64,000 nt of DNA from Streptomyces sp. NBC_00459 (GCF_036013955.1 NZ_CP107903.1:2666001-2730000); one strand, 5' to 3'; positions 42,713-53,664 are shown, counted from the stretch's first letter. Numbers and translations are program-made. Notes: generated by a model not told the origin, from the letters alone.

Positions 42713-43032
42713 GCCTCGCAGGCCTCCCGCCCGGTAAGTCCCATACACGCGATGGGAGCCATTTGTCCCATACGTATCATCCTGTACGAATCCCCTGTGG
42801 ATCGCACCGCCCCTGATGTGAGACGCGAGCAACCCCCGCTTCACCTGAGGGATCCCGGCCGTTGGTCCGGCCTTCTGTCCGGTCGACGATAGTCGGCCCG
42901 GATTCCGCTTCCGTCGCTCGGTCGTGGCGCGGACCGCACGGGCGCCGGAAACCGGTCGTTTCCAGGCTGGATCGAACAATCTCGGACCTGAGACGACCGC
43001 GGCCTGTCGGGGCCCGGAGTAGCGTCGCCGGG
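42713..43032. other. Divergent promoter region, no gene
   Basis: 320 bp between the GT87-PAP2 gene and the metallophosphoesterase gene. I see no credible open frame with an RBS, no clear operator, and only short unconvincing hairpins. Confidence 0.6.
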
Positions 43033-43914
43033 ATGCGGATCCTCCATCTCTCCGACACCCACATCGATCACGCCGGCGCACCCAACCGCCACGGCGTCGA
43101 CACCACCGAGTCGCTGCGCCGGATACTCGCCGACGTCCGCCATCTCACGGGCCTCGGGGCCGTCGTCGTCAGCGGGGACCTCGCGGACAGCGGGGCGCCC
43201 GAGGAGTACGCGGTCGTACGGGACCTCGTGGGCGGGTTCGCCCGGGAGCGCGGCATCCCGGTGTTCTGCACCACCGGCAACCACGACGAGCGCGGCGCGT
43301 TCGCGAAGGCGCTGGGCAGCGGACACCTGGACCCGACGGGCGAAGACCGCGCCGAGACCCGGCTCACCTCTGCCGACGGCGAGCTGGCTGCTTCGAGCGT
43401 GGTCGACGGGCATCGGATCGTCACGCTCGACTCGCTCGTACCGGGCAAGGTGTACGGGTACCTCGGCACCGCCCAACTCGACTGGCTGCGCGAGGTGTTG
43501 CGTACCCCAGCGCCGCACGGCACGACGGTCGTCCTGCACCATCCGCCGGTCACCCTCGACAACGCGCTCCAGCGGGCGCTGGGACTGGGCAACCCGGCGG
43601 ACCTGGCCGACGCGGTCCGGGACAGCGACGTACGGCTGATCCTGTGCGGCCACTTCCACCTCCAGATCATGGGGTACCTGGAGTCGGTGCCGGTGTGGGT
43701 GACGCCGGGAGTGGTCAACCGGATCGACCTGACCGGCCCGGCGGACACGGAACGGGCGGTGCGCGGGGCCTCGGCCACACTCGTCGACCTGGGCTCGCCG
43801 CACGGCCCGCTGTTCCACACCCTGCACGCCCGCGACCCCCGGGCCGGCGAGACGGTCTACGAAATCGACGGGGCGCGGATCACCGACGTGATCGCCCGTG
43901 AGGGCTACAAATAA
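43033..43914 (+). CDS. Metallophosphoesterase (Icc/CpdA-like)
   Basis: 293 aa. All five calcineurin-type metal motifs: LSDTHIDH (8-15), VVSGDLADSG, TTGNHDERG, VLHHPPV and LCGHFHLQIMGY. Architecture of class III cyclic nucleotide phosphodiesterases, so 3',5'-cAMP or a related phosphodiester is possible; specificity is not readable. ATG 43033 preceded by GCCGGG; the open frame extends upstream but lacks an RBS. Confidence 0.92.
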   Translation: MRILHLSDTHIDHAGAPNRHGVDTTESLRRILADVRHLTGLGAVVVSGDLADSGAPEEYAVVRDLVGGFARERGIPVFCTTGNHDERGAFAKALGSGHLDPTGEDRAETRLTSADGELAASSVVDGHRIVTLDSLVPGKVYGYLGTAQLDWLREVLRTPAPHGTTVVLHHPPVTLDNALQRALGLGNPADLADAVRDSDVRLILCGHFHLQIMGYLESVPVWVTPGVVNRIDLTGPADTERAVRGASATLVDLGSPHGPLFHTLHARDPRAGETVYEIDGARITDVIAREGYK

Positions 43915-43991
43915 CAGGGGGCACAACCCGCAGGGCTACGAAAGACTCGGCAGACACCGCACCAAGGTCACGAACGGAAGGCACGGCTCTC

Positions 43992-44663
43992 ATGAGCGAG
44001 TCCCAGCACTGGGAAGACGTCGACGACTACTTCACCGGCCTCCTGGCCCCGGCCGACGAGGCCCTGGAGGCGGCGCTGCGCGACAGCGACGCGGAGGGGC
44101 TGCCGCACATCAACGTCGCCCCGAACCAGGGCAAGCTGCTCCAGCTCCTCGCCCAGATCCAGGGCGCCCGCCGCATCCTGGAGATCGGCACGCTCGGCGG
44201 CTACAGCACCATCTGGCTGGCCCGCGCGCTCCCGGCCGACGGCAGGCTGATCACCCTGGAGTACGACGCGACCCACGCCGACGTCGCCCGGCGCAACCTC
44301 GCCCGGGCCGGCCTCGACGGCATCACCGAGGTGCGGACGGGACCCGCCCTGGAGACGCTGCCCAAGCTGGCCGACGAGAACCCCGCGCCGTTCGACCTGG
44401 TCTTCATCGACGCCGACAAGGCCAACAACCCTCACTACGTGGAGTGGGCCCTGCGGCTGACCACCACGGGCAGCCTGATCATCGTCGACAACGTGGTGCG
44501 CGGCGGCGCGGTGACCGACGCGGACTCCGCCGACCCGGGCATCCGGGGCACCCGCGCCGCGCTCCGACTCATCGCCGAGCACCCGAGGCTGAGCGGCACG
44601 GCGGTGCAGACGGTGGGCAGCAAGGGGTACGACGGCTTCGCGCTGGCGAGGGTCGTGGCGTAG
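43992..44663 (+). CDS. O-methyltransferase family 3
   Basis: 223 aa, Mg2+- and SAM-dependent catechol-type O-methyltransferase. HINVAPNQGKLLQLLAQIQG, RRILEIGTLGGYSTIWLARA (SAM loop), LEYDATHADVARRNLARAG, LVFIDADKANNPHYVEWALR (metal Asp pair) and IIVDNVVRGGAVTDAD match the family throughout. ATG with AACGGAAGG upstream; 77 bp after the phosphoesterase, possibly co-transcribed. Natural substrate unknown. Confidence 0.94.
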   Translation: MSESQHWEDVDDYFTGLLAPADEALEAALRDSDAEGLPHINVAPNQGKLLQLLAQIQGARRILEIGTLGGYSTIWLARALPADGRLITLEYDATHADVARRNLARAGLDGITEVRTGPALETLPKLADENPAPFDLVFIDADKANNPHYVEWALRLTTTGSLIIVDNVVRGGAVTDADSADPGIRGTRAALRLIAEHPRLSGTAVQTVGSKGYDGFALARVVA

Positions 44664-44683
44664 CCAGAGATCCTCGCCGGGCA

Positions 44684-45076
44684 TCAACCCTCGTGGTAGA
44701 AGCCCACGTTGACGCTGCGCGGCCCGGTGCGGTCCTGGACGATGATCTCGCCGGAGCCGCCCCGGGGCAGCGGGACGCTCCCTCCGTACGGCACGGTCTG
44801 GGCGTACTCGCCGACCACCAGCCGGACTTCGGAGGACGGGTCGGACTGGGAGCCCTGCAGCCAGGAGAGGTGCCAGGTGCTGTCGGGGCCGCACAGGAAC
44901 TCCAGGTGGACCCGTGAGACGAACAGCCAGTCGTCGGGGGTCACGAGACGGCACACCGCCTTGTCCCGGCCCACCCGCATGATGGCCCCCGGTTCGCTGG
45001 GCGCCTCGGCCATGAGCATGCCGGCCGTGGCGCCGGCGTCCGTCCCGGAGACGGTGGCCATGGTGAGTTCGAGCAC
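44684..45076 (-). CDS. FHA-like domain protein
   Basis: 130 aa. The centre GAIMRVGRDKAVCRLVTPDD, LFVSRVHLEFLCG resembles an FHA phosphothreonine-binding domain (RxGR ... SRxH), followed by TWHLSWLQGSQ and a Gly-rich C-terminal strand region. Start: GTG 45076 has AAGGAG five bases upstream; a longer frame to 45232 has no RBS and would overlap the divergent promoter. With several Ser/Thr kinases nearby, binding to a phosphorylated partner is plausible. Confidence 0.82.
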   Translation of the reverse strand: MLELTMATVSGTDAGATAGMLMAEAPSEPGAIMRVGRDKAVCRLVTPDDWLFVSRVHLEFLCGPDSTWHLSWLQGSQSDPSSEVRLVVGEYAQTVPYGGSVPLPRGGSGEIIVQDRTGPRSVNVGFYHEG

Positions 45077-45232
45077 GTGCGCTCCTTCTGAACGGTCACC
45101 GGAGGTGACCCGACCGCTCCGCGCGGAACAGTCGTTGCTGAACAGTCCCTGTACGGCAGCCATGTTGCCGTACGACGCCGCATGATAAATCGCCCCATCG
45201 TCGGGTAGGGCCAGGTCCGGCACAATGGACAC

Positions 45233-45637
45233 ATGACCGAACGCAAACCACCCGGTGTGAGTTTCGAGTCCTGGGTCGACCGGCAGATCCGCGAGGCGGA
45301 GGCGCGCGGGGAGTTCGCCGAGCTTCCCGGTGCGGGCAAGCCGCTGTCCGACGGTGCTGACACGCCGTACGACGAACTGTGGTGGATCAAGCAGAAGATG
45401 GCCCGCGAGGGGCTGTCGGTCCTGCCGCCGACGCTGGCCCTGCGCAAGGAGGCGGAGGACGCGCTCGCGGCAGCGCGCAAAGCCCCCTCCGAGGGGGCGG
45501 TGCGCCGGATCGTGACGGAGATCAACGTCAAGATCCGCGACATGATGTTCAGGCCGCCGCCCGGCCCCCCGCTGGGTCTCAAGCCGTACGACGTCGACGA
45601 GGTCGTACGGGAGTGGCGGGAGGCGCGGGCGGGCTAG
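45233..45637 (+). CDS. DUF1992 (DNAJC28-like conserved domain) protein
   Basis: 134 aa. FESWVDRQIREAEARGEFAE, LPGAGKPL and ELWWIKQKMAREGLSVLPPT are the DUF1992 signature, also found at the end of eukaryotic DNAJC28 without a J domain. Function unknown. ATG 45233; divergent from the FHA gene. Confidence 0.92.
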   Translation: MTERKPPGVSFESWVDRQIREAEARGEFAELPGAGKPLSDGADTPYDELWWIKQKMAREGLSVLPPTLALRKEAEDALAAARKAPSEGAVRRIVTEINVKIRDMMFRPPPGPPLGLKPYDVDEVVREWREARAG

Positions 45638-45691
45638 GCGGGGCAGGCCGACTGGACGGGCGGTGCACAGGCCGCAGCGGTGTGCGGGGGC

Positions 45692-46498
45692 TCAGCTGTG
45701 CAGCAGCCGTTCCGCCAGTTCGCGGTAGTCCCGCATGGCGAGACGGAGCCGCTCGGTGTCGCCGCCGGTGTCGTTGGCACCGGTGGACTGCAGGGTCGCG
45801 CGGACGGTACGGCGGCTGCGCGCCACCGCCTCCGCGAGGCGCTCGGTGATCTCCTCCAGTACCCGGTCGGCCTCCTCCACGGACTCCTGGGGGCCGTCCA
45901 CGAACCCGGTGACGGCGTGCTGGAGCCGCAGTGTGAGCTTGTCCCGCTCGTCCTGCGCGAGCAGCGCGGTCCCGTGGGACGACCGGGCTTCGTGGGAACG
46001 GGTGGGAGCGGGCGCGGAGCCGGGCGGCCGTATCGCGGCACCATCGACCGACTTCCTGTCGTCCGACCGTTCGGTGGCCGACCTCTCGGTGACCGACCTC
46101 TCCGCGGCCGACCGTTCACCGGCCGACTTCCTGGCGTCGGACCTGTCGGCGGCCGACCGTTCGCCTGCCTGCCTGTCGGCGGCCAACCCCTCGCGGCCAG
46201 CCCGCTCGCCGGTCAGCCTTCCACCGGCCGACTTCTCGGCGGCGGACCGCTCGCCGGCCGGCCATTCCCCGGTCGCACTCGTGGTGCCCGACCTCTCGGC
46301 GGCCGACCGTTCGCCGGTCTGCCTCCCGCCGGTCGCGCTCCCGGTGCCCGACCTGTCGACTCCCGACCGGTCGCCGGTCGCCCGCTCGGCGGCCTGCTTC
46401 TCGGCGGCCGACCTCTCCGCGGCCGACTTCTCCGGATCCAGCCTCTCGGTGTCCGGCTTCGCCGCGTCCCGGTTGCCGTTGTCCGTCATATCCGTCAA
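45692..46498 (-). CDS. Repeat-rich protein with paralogous C-terminal helical domain
   Basis: 268 aa. Residues about 15-150 are a degenerate five-residue repeat (AERSA, GERSA, TERSA, DRKSA and similar), rich in Ala/Glu/Arg/Ser, encoded by 15-bp repeat units; probably a flexible or rod-like segment. The C-terminal ~90 residues form a helical domain (DERDKLTLRLQHAVTGFVDG, PQESVEEADRVLEEITERLA) similar to one in the next gene (VESPQQAVAEADQLLGELAG). ATG overlaps the stop of the membrane protein gene upstream by 4 bp, so the two products are made together. No known function. Confidence 0.85.
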   Translation of the reverse strand: MTDMTDNGNRDAAKPDTERLDPEKSAAERSAAEKQAAERATGDRSGVDRSGTGSATGGRQTGERSAAERSGTTSATGEWPAGERSAAEKSAGGRLTGERAGREGLAADRQAGERSAADRSDARKSAGERSAAERSVTERSATERSDDRKSVDGAAIRPPGSAPAPTRSHEARSSHGTALLAQDERDKLTLRLQHAVTGFVDGPQESVEEADRVLEEITERLAEAVARSRRTVRATLQSTGANDTGGDTERLRLAMRDYRELAERLLHS

Positions 46499-47094
46499 CT
46501 TCCCTTCAGCTGAAGCTTGTTGAGTCGCGACTTCGACTTCGGCCGGGGCCGCTCCCGTTCGTCGACCAGGTCGTCGAAGAAGGCGCGGGCCTCGATCATC
46601 GCCGTGCGCATCTCCTCCGTGTCGGCCCGCTCGTCGTGGGCCGCGCTGTGCACTCGCCGGTAGCCGTGCACATGCTCGGCGTGGTGGACCGAGAGCGCCG
46701 CGAACTGCTCCTCGTACTCGCCGCCCTTGGGGAAGCCACGGACACCGGCCAGCTCGCCGAGGAGCTGATCGGCTTCGGCGACCGCCTGCTGCGGCGACTC
46801 GACGAACTGTTCCTGGGCAGCCGCCCAGCGCGCCGTGAAGCGTTCGCGCTCGGCGGGATCCAGCGGGTGTTCCCGCAGGTCACCATGGCGCTGGACACGC
46901 TCGGCGAGTTCGTGGTCGGCCGCCTTGGTGTCTCCGTCGTGACGGGAGACGACCCGGTCGTACTCGGGTCCGAAGCGCCGTTTCAGGTTGTGCGGACCGT
47001 GCGCGCCGCCGGCCCGCCGGTTCAGGGCGACCGCGCCTATGACGACGGCCGCGACAATGATCACGATCAGAACGATGAGCACTCCTGTGGACAT
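46495..47094 (-). CDS. Membrane-anchored protein, paralogue partner of 45692 gene
   Basis: 199 aa. N-terminal transmembrane helix (STGVLIVLIVIIVAAVVIGA, residues 2-21) and a long hydrophilic helical region: RRFGPEYDRVVSRHDGDTKA, AADHELAERVQRH, RERFTARWAAAQEQFVESPQ, QAVAEADQLLGELAG. The ESPQQAVAEAD block matches DGPQESVEEAD in the downstream protein, so one domain was duplicated and one copy lost the membrane anchor. ATG 47094 has GGAAGG five bases upstream; the upstream in-frame extension is rejected. Confidence 0.87.
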   Translation of the reverse strand: MSTGVLIVLIVIIVAAVVIGAVALNRRAGGAHGPHNLKRRFGPEYDRVVSRHDGDTKAADHELAERVQRHGDLREHPLDPAERERFTARWAAAQEQFVESPQQAVAEADQLLGELAGVRGFPKGGEYEEQFAALSVHHAEHVHGYRRVHSAAHDERADTEEMRTAMIEARAFFDDLVDERERPRPKSKSRLNKLQLKGS

Positions 47095-47269
47095 GAACGC
47101 CTTCCGGATCTCTCGACCGACTTCTCGACCGGCCCGACCGACGGTCCGAACAGGGCGGTCAAAGTCCCGGGTTGCCCGGATGCCGCTCCCCAAACAGCCG
47201 GGGGCCGGACTCGCCGGTCACGCATATTCGGTTGCGCACCCGCCGGGGCTGTTCCCGAGAATGCGGGTC

Positions 47270-47779
47270 ATGACCTGGACCATCGCCCCGGAACCCTTCG
47301 ACTCCCCTGTCGCCGCCGCGCTCTGGCGGACGTACTACACGGAGGTCAGCGACCGCTGGTACCTCCTGCACCAGGGCCGGCGTACGGAGCCCGGCGAGCT
47401 GGAGCGCGGGGTCGCTGCCGACTCGGGTGCCGAACTGGCGCCGCCGGGCGGGCAGTTGCTCGTCGCCCGGTACGACGGTGAGCCGGCCGGCAGCGCGGGG
47501 GTACGGCTTCTCGACGCGACGACCGGTGAGCTGAAGCGGGTCTTCCTGCGCGAGGAGATGCGGGGCAAGGGCGGCGCCGCGCGTCTCGTGGCCGCGGCGG
47601 AGAACGCGGCGCGGGCCCTCGGTGCCCGGGAGTTGGTCCTCGACACCCGCTCCGACCTGGTCGAGGCACGCGCCCTGTACACACGCCTGGGCTACTCGGA
47701 GACCGCGCCCTACAACGACAACCCGTACGCCGAACACTGGTTCCGCAAGAGCCTGGACGACGATCAGGAGCGGCGGTAG
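47270..47779 (+). CDS. GNAT-family N-acetyltransferase
   Basis: 169 aa. Acetyl-CoA-binding motif A RVFLREEMRGKGGAARLVAA (pyrophosphate loop RGKGGA) and C-terminal TRLGYSETAPYNDNPYAEHW, the SSG/GNAT pattern seen in small-molecule or antibiotic acetyltransferases. An N-terminal W-rich segment (TYYTEVSDRWYLLHQGRR) is less usual. Start ATG 47270; ATG 47261 is an in-frame alternative. Convergent with the MFS gene, only 4 bp apart at the 3' ends. Confidence 0.88.
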   Translation: MTWTIAPEPFDSPVAAALWRTYYTEVSDRWYLLHQGRRTEPGELERGVAADSGAELAPPGGQLLVARYDGEPAGSAGVRLLDATTGELKRVFLREEMRGKGGAARLVAAAENAARALGARELVLDTRSDLVEARALYTRLGYSETAPYNDNPYAEHWFRKSLDDDQERR

Positions 47780-47783
47780 TACC

Positions 47784-49892
<2,109 letters not shown>

Positions 49893-50026
49893 TTATGGCC
49901 TGTCGAATCCTCACGGGATTCGCTGGAAGCCCGGATTCCGGGGGTCGCCGGGAGAAGGTGTGAAGAGGCTTTGGATAACCTCTGAGATTCGTACGGGGGT
50001 TCGTACGCGGAAGGAATCGACGCGCA

Positions 50027-51028
50027 GTGAACGATCCGAAGGGGCATGTGTGTCCGGAGTGCGGCGCGCCCCGGGGGGCCGACAACACGCCCTCCTGCGC
50101 CTGCGCCGAACGCGCCGCCGACGCCCACCTCGAAGCACGCACGGCGGAGGCCGCGGCGGCGGAGGACTTCGACCCCCTGCGCATACGCCCGTACGTGGAA
50201 CTGACTCCGGAATCACCCGCACCGCCCGCGTCGTCCGAGCACCTGCCCCCCGACCGGGCGGCCGAGGTCACGATGCCGATGCCGGCGGTCCAGGAGACCG
50301 GCTGGGGGACGGAGGAGGCCGCGACCGCGGCGATTCCGGCCGTACGACACCCCTCGGACAGCCCCGCCCAGTCCTTCCAGCCCGCCCAGCCCGCTCTCTC
50401 CGCCGAGGACGAGCAGCCGGGCGTTCCGGGCCGCCGCCCCCGGGTCCTTCTCCTCGGCGCCGCCGGAGCGGTCGTCGTCTTACTGGCGGCGGGCGGACTC
50501 GTGGGCGGAGTGTTCACGTACGACAAACCGGACCGGAACGACACGGCCGCCCAGGACGTCCGGGAGAGCGTGCCGGCGGCGACGACCAGCGCGGCGTCCC
50601 CGACCCCGTCCGACATTCCTACGCCGTCGGTGTCGCCGTCACCCACCCCCGTCCCGTCCCGCAGCGCGACCCCGACCTTCTCCCCCACACCGACGGCCCC
50701 CTCCGCGACCCCGTCCAGGTCGGCCACCCCGACCCAGGCACCGACGACCGCCCAGGCCACCGGCACGATCACCCCGGCCCCCGGCGGCGAGGACAAGGAC
50801 ACCGCCCCTGTCCTGCGCCCCGGCGACCGCGGCGACGAGGTCCTCGAACTACAGCTGCGGCTGCGCCAGTTGGCCATCTACCTCAACGACACCGACGGCG
50901 TCTACGACGACAACGTCGAGACCGCGGTGACCACGTACCAGACGACGCGGGGCCTCACCCCGGACGAACCCGGCGTGTACGACCGCACCACGCGCGAACG
51001 GCTGGAGACGGAGACGACAGAACCGTAG
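50027..51028 (+). CDS. Single-pass membrane protein with external peptidoglycan-binding domain
   Basis: 333 aa. N-terminal zinc-ribbon-like Cys cluster (CPECGAPRG, SCACAERA), acidic/Pro linker, transmembrane helix at about 140-163 (LLLGAAGAVVVLLAAGGLVG), external Ser/Thr/Pro linker, and C-terminal PG_binding_1 domain (LRPGDRGDEVLELQLRLRQL, AIYLNDTDGVYDDNVETAVT). Inside-out layout parallels the kinase at 32511, without the kinase domain. Codon 152 (50480) is TTA in the membrane helix, implying bldA-dependent translation. GTG start 50027. Confidence 0.9.
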   Translation: MNDPKGHVCPECGAPRGADNTPSCACAERAADAHLEARTAEAAAAEDFDPLRIRPYVELTPESPAPPASSEHLPPDRAAEVTMPMPAVQETGWGTEEAATAAIPAVRHPSDSPAQSFQPAQPALSAEDEQPGVPGRRPRVLLLGAAGAVVVLLAAGGLVGGVFTYDKPDRNDTAAQDVRESVPAATTSAASPTPSDIPTPSVSPSPTPVPSRSATPTFSPTPTAPSATPSRSATPTQAPTTAQATGTITPAPGGEDKDTAPVLRPGDRGDEVLELQLRLRQLAIYLNDTDGVYDDNVETAVTTYQTTRGLTPDEPGVYDRTTRERLETETTEP

Positions 51029-51084
51029 GGCTGCGTAGAGCTGCGCAGGCTTGGCGGGTGGCACCGGCGTCGGCCTGGACGCGA

Positions 51085-51152
51085 CTGGGGGCTGCGCCCC
51101 CAGACCCCCGCATCGGCCCTGAAAGGGCCTCGTCCTCAAACGCCGGACGGGC
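51085..51152. repeat. Dispersed intergenic repeat module, second copy
   Basis: CTGGGGG/CCCCCAG hairpin (51085-51103) followed by the 24-mer CTCGTCCTCAAACGCCGGAC (51129-51152), same order as at 13737-13801. The hairpin may terminate the 50027 gene. The rest of 51029-51209 has no gene. Confidence 0.75.
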
Positions 51153-51209
51153 CGAAGGTGCGGGCCGGCGCTCAAGAGGTGCCGCCTGACCGGAGTCACT
51201 CCCCCGGGA

Positions 51210-51881
51210 TCAAACCCCGCCCACCCCGAAACTCACCCGCAGTTCCCCGTCCCCCACGCGCTCGACCCGTACCCCCACCAGATCCGGCACCACCACATCC
51301 GGCCGGTGACGGTGGGCCCGCGGCCCGACCCCCACCACACGCATCCCCGCCGCACGGCCCGCCGAGATGCCCGCCCCGGAGTCCTCGAAGACGACACACT
51401 CCGCGGGGTCGACCCCCAGCTCGGCCGCGCCCTTCAGGAACCCCTCGGGATCCGGTTTGCTCGCCCCGACCGACTCCGCGGTGATGCGGACATCGGGCAG
51501 ACCCAGCCCCGCCGCGGCCATCCGCGCGGTCGACAGACCCACATCCGCGGAGGTCACCAGCGCATGCGGGAGCCCGCGCAGGGAGGCGAGAAACTCGGGC
51601 GCTCCCGGGATCGCGACCACACCTTCCAGGTCGGCCGTCTCCTCCGCGAGCATCCGCGCGTTGTCCGCGTGGTTCTGCTTCATCGGCCGGTCGGGCAGCA
51701 GCACCGCCATGGAGGCATAGCCCTGCCGTCCGTGCACCACCTTCATCACCTCGTCGCCCTCCAGCCCGTGCCGGTCCGCCCAGCGGCGCCAGATGCGCTC
51801 GACGACGGCGTCCGAGTTGACGAGGGTGCCGTCCATGTCGAGGAGGAGGGCGCGGGCGGTGAGCACGGTGGTGGCCGTCAT
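51210..51881 (-). CDS. HAD-superfamily sugar-phosphatase-like hydrolase
   Basis: 223 aa. HAD motif I LLLDMDGTLVNSD (nucleophile Asp15, acid Asp17), motif II around HALVTSADV, motif III Lys in SVGASKPDPEGFL, motif IV FEDSGAGISAGRAAGMRVVG. C1-cap type, like glycerol-3-phosphate or 2-deoxyglucose-6-phosphate phosphatases. ATG 51881 has TTGGAG eight bases upstream; a longer frame to 51914 lacks an RBS. Confidence 0.93.
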   Translation of the reverse strand: MTATTVLTARALLLDMDGTLVNSDAVVERIWRRWADRHGLEGDEVMKVVHGRQGYASMAVLLPDRPMKQNHADNARMLAEETADLEGVVAIPGAPEFLASLRGLPHALVTSADVGLSTARMAAAGLGLPDVRITAESVGASKPDPEGFLKGAAELGVDPAECVVFEDSGAGISAGRAAGMRVVGVGPRAHRHRPDVVVPDLVGVRVERVGDGELRVSFGVGGV

Positions 51882-52064
51882 CGGCAGGGCTCCAAGGAAC
51901 AGGTACGGGACCAAGGCGGCCCCGCCCGCCGGTCAGGGAAAACGGGCGGGAGCCACTTTGTTCCTACACGGTACAAAAGAAACCGTGCCGCCCGCTACCG
52001 TCTGAGGCAATCGTTCACCGACCGGTCACCTCCGGGGCGCCCCAGCGGGGCGCCCGGTCCCCGC

Positions 52065-52646
52065 CTACCCGGCCACCGCCTCCCAAAGACTCCACACCCC
52101 GAGCCCCAGCATCAGCACGGCCGCGACCTTGGTGATCAGATCCAGCGGCACCCGCTTCATCAGCGCACGACCGCCCACGATCCCGAGCCCGGCCACCGCC
52201 CACAGCGCGAGCACCGCACCCAGACCGACCGAGAGCGGATCGTCGTAGCGGGCCGCGAGGTTGGCCGTCATGATCTGCGTGAGATCGCCGAACTCGGCGA
52301 CGAGGATGAGCATGAAGCCGGTCCCCGCGACCTTCCAGAAGGACTGGTCCTCGGGGCGCGGGACCTCCCCCTCGCCCTCGTCCTTCTTCATCAGCAGCAC
52401 GGCTGCGCCACCGAGGAACAGCACACCGGTCAGCGCGTGCACGATCTGCTGCGGCAGCAGCGTGAGGACACTGCCCGCCGCGACGGCCAGCGCGACATGG
52501 ACGGCGAAGGCGGCGGCGACGCCCGCGAAGACGTACGAGGCCCGGTAGCGGGTGCCGAGGACGAGCCCGGCGAGGGCGGTCTTGTCCGGGAGTTCGGCCA
52601 GGAAGACGACGCCGAAGACGAGCGCCATGACACTGAAGCTGATCAA
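52065..52646 (-). CDS. TMEM165/GDT1 family transporter (manganese exporter)
   Basis: 193 aa, six transmembrane helices in two inverted halves. The two UPF0016 signatures are in the actinobacterial variant form: ELPDKT (18-23) and EFGDLTQ (118-124); their acidic residues bind Mn2+/Ca2+. A charged loop (KKDEGEGEVPRPEDQ) joins the halves. Start: TTG 52646, with GAGGAACC immediately upstream; ATG 52628 is in frame but would cut into helix 1. A yybP-ykoY riboswitch lies 115 bp upstream, so export of excess manganese is the likely job. Confidence 0.92.
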   Translation of the reverse strand: MISFSVMALVFGVVFLAELPDKTALAGLVLGTRYRASYVFAGVAAAFAVHVALAVAAGSVLTLLPQQIVHALTGVLFLGGAAVLLMKKDEGEGEVPRPEDQSFWKVAGTGFMLILVAEFGDLTQIMTANLAARYDDPLSVGLGAVLALWAVAGLGIVGGRALMKRVPLDLITKVAAVLMLGLGVWSLWEAVAG

Positions 52647-52760
52647 GGTTCCTCAATCGGTAGGGGCTGCCCCACCGAGAGTGCGACGACTGCACGCTCA
52701 CCGCGCTGCGACACCTCGGCACGGCAGCACACGTGACACGTAAACACGTATTGCTGCTCT

Positions 52761-52875
52761 GCCGAAGGTCTCGCTGGCCGGCCCGCACAGACTGTGCGGA
52801 ACCTGCCTCCGGGCGCCGGCTCAGACGAGCTGAGCAGTATGTCGACGGTCCGGCGAAGAGCTACTCCCCTTCTGC
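52761..52875 (-). promoter_or_regulatory. yybP-ykoY manganese riboswitch
   Basis: On the minus strand the leader reads GCAGAAGGGGAGTAGC at its 5' side and GCGAGACCTTCGGC at its 3' side, the two conserved internal-loop segments of the Mn2+-sensing yybP-ykoY class. GAAGG and CCTTC form the P1 stem, and GC-rich arms (CCGCACAG/CTGTGCGG) form an inner helix. It precedes a GDT1 gene, a known partner. The 373-bp gap 52647-53019 otherwise holds only promoters. Confidence 0.85.
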
Positions 52876-53019
52876 ACCGTCCACGATAACCGACCCCAGA
52901 GGGTTGTTATGTCATGCCCACGTCACTAACTTCTTACCGATCGCACATCTCACGGCAATCAAGCGACGCGACGATTCACTCGCCCGCGCTCAACACCCCC
53001 ATCCCCCGAGGGAGTTCGC

Positions 53020-53664
53020 ATGCCGAAGTTCTACGCGCGTCGACGGCTCAGCATACTCGCGGCGCTCACCGGGCTCATAGCCTCGGTCGGACTTTTCAAT
53101 GGTCCGACCGCCTCCGCCGCTCTCCCCACCCCGGTCAGCGCCGCCACCGCCCGTACCTACCTCGCCTCGCTCACCGTGGCGACGGAGGACCGCACCGGCT
53201 ACGACCGTGACCTGTTCCCGCACTGGATCACCATCTCCGGCACCTGCAACACCCGCGAGACGGTCCTGAAGCGGGACGGTACGAACGTCGTCACCAGCTC
53301 CGCCTGCGCCGCCACCAGCGGCAGCTGGTACTCCGTCTACGACGGCGCCACCTGGACCGCGGCCTCCGACCTCGACATCGACCACCTCGTCCCGCTCGCC
53401 GAGGCCTGGGACTCGGGCGCCGACGCCTGGACCACCGCCCAGCGCCAGGCGTTCGCCAACGACCTCACCCGGCCCCAGCTCATCGCCGTCACGGACAACG
53501 TGAACCAGCAGAAGAGCGACCAGGACCCGGCCGAGTGGATGCCCCCGGTCGCCTCGTACGCCTGCACGTACGTCCGCGCCTGGGTCCAGGTGAAGTACTA
53601 CTACGACCTCTCGGTCGACTCCGCCGAGAAGACCAAGCTGAGCTCGGTACTCAGCGGCTGCTGA
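53020..53664 (+). CDS. Secreted HNH nuclease (DUF1524/GmrSD-type)
   Basis: 214 aa. Signal peptide about 1-33 (RRLSILAALTGLIASVGLF, cleavage near TASA). The mature domain carries the His-metal core DLDIDHLVPLAEAWDSG (Asp121, His122), then RPQLIAVTDNVNQQKSDQDP and a Cys-containing end; this is the secreted Streptomyces nuclease type of the HNH/endonuclease-domain family. Four Cys (76, 96, and two near the C-terminus) suggest disulfides. Probably degrades external DNA/RNA for nutrients. ATG after GAGGGAG. Confidence 0.93.
   Translation: MPKFYARRRLSILAALTGLIASVGLFNGPTASAALPTPVSAATARTYLASLTVATEDRTGYDRDLFPHWITISGTCNTRETVLKRDGTNVVTSSACAATSGSWYSVYDGATWTAASDLDIDHLVPLAEAWDSGADAWTTAQRQAFANDLTRPQLIAVTDNVNQQKSDQDPAEWMPPVASYACTYVRAWVQVKYYYDLSVDSAEKTKLSSVLSGC

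Noticed and set aside
46080..46450. CRISPR-like or minisatellite array
   Set aside because: The 15-bp units are in frame with a coding sequence, degenerate and without spacers.
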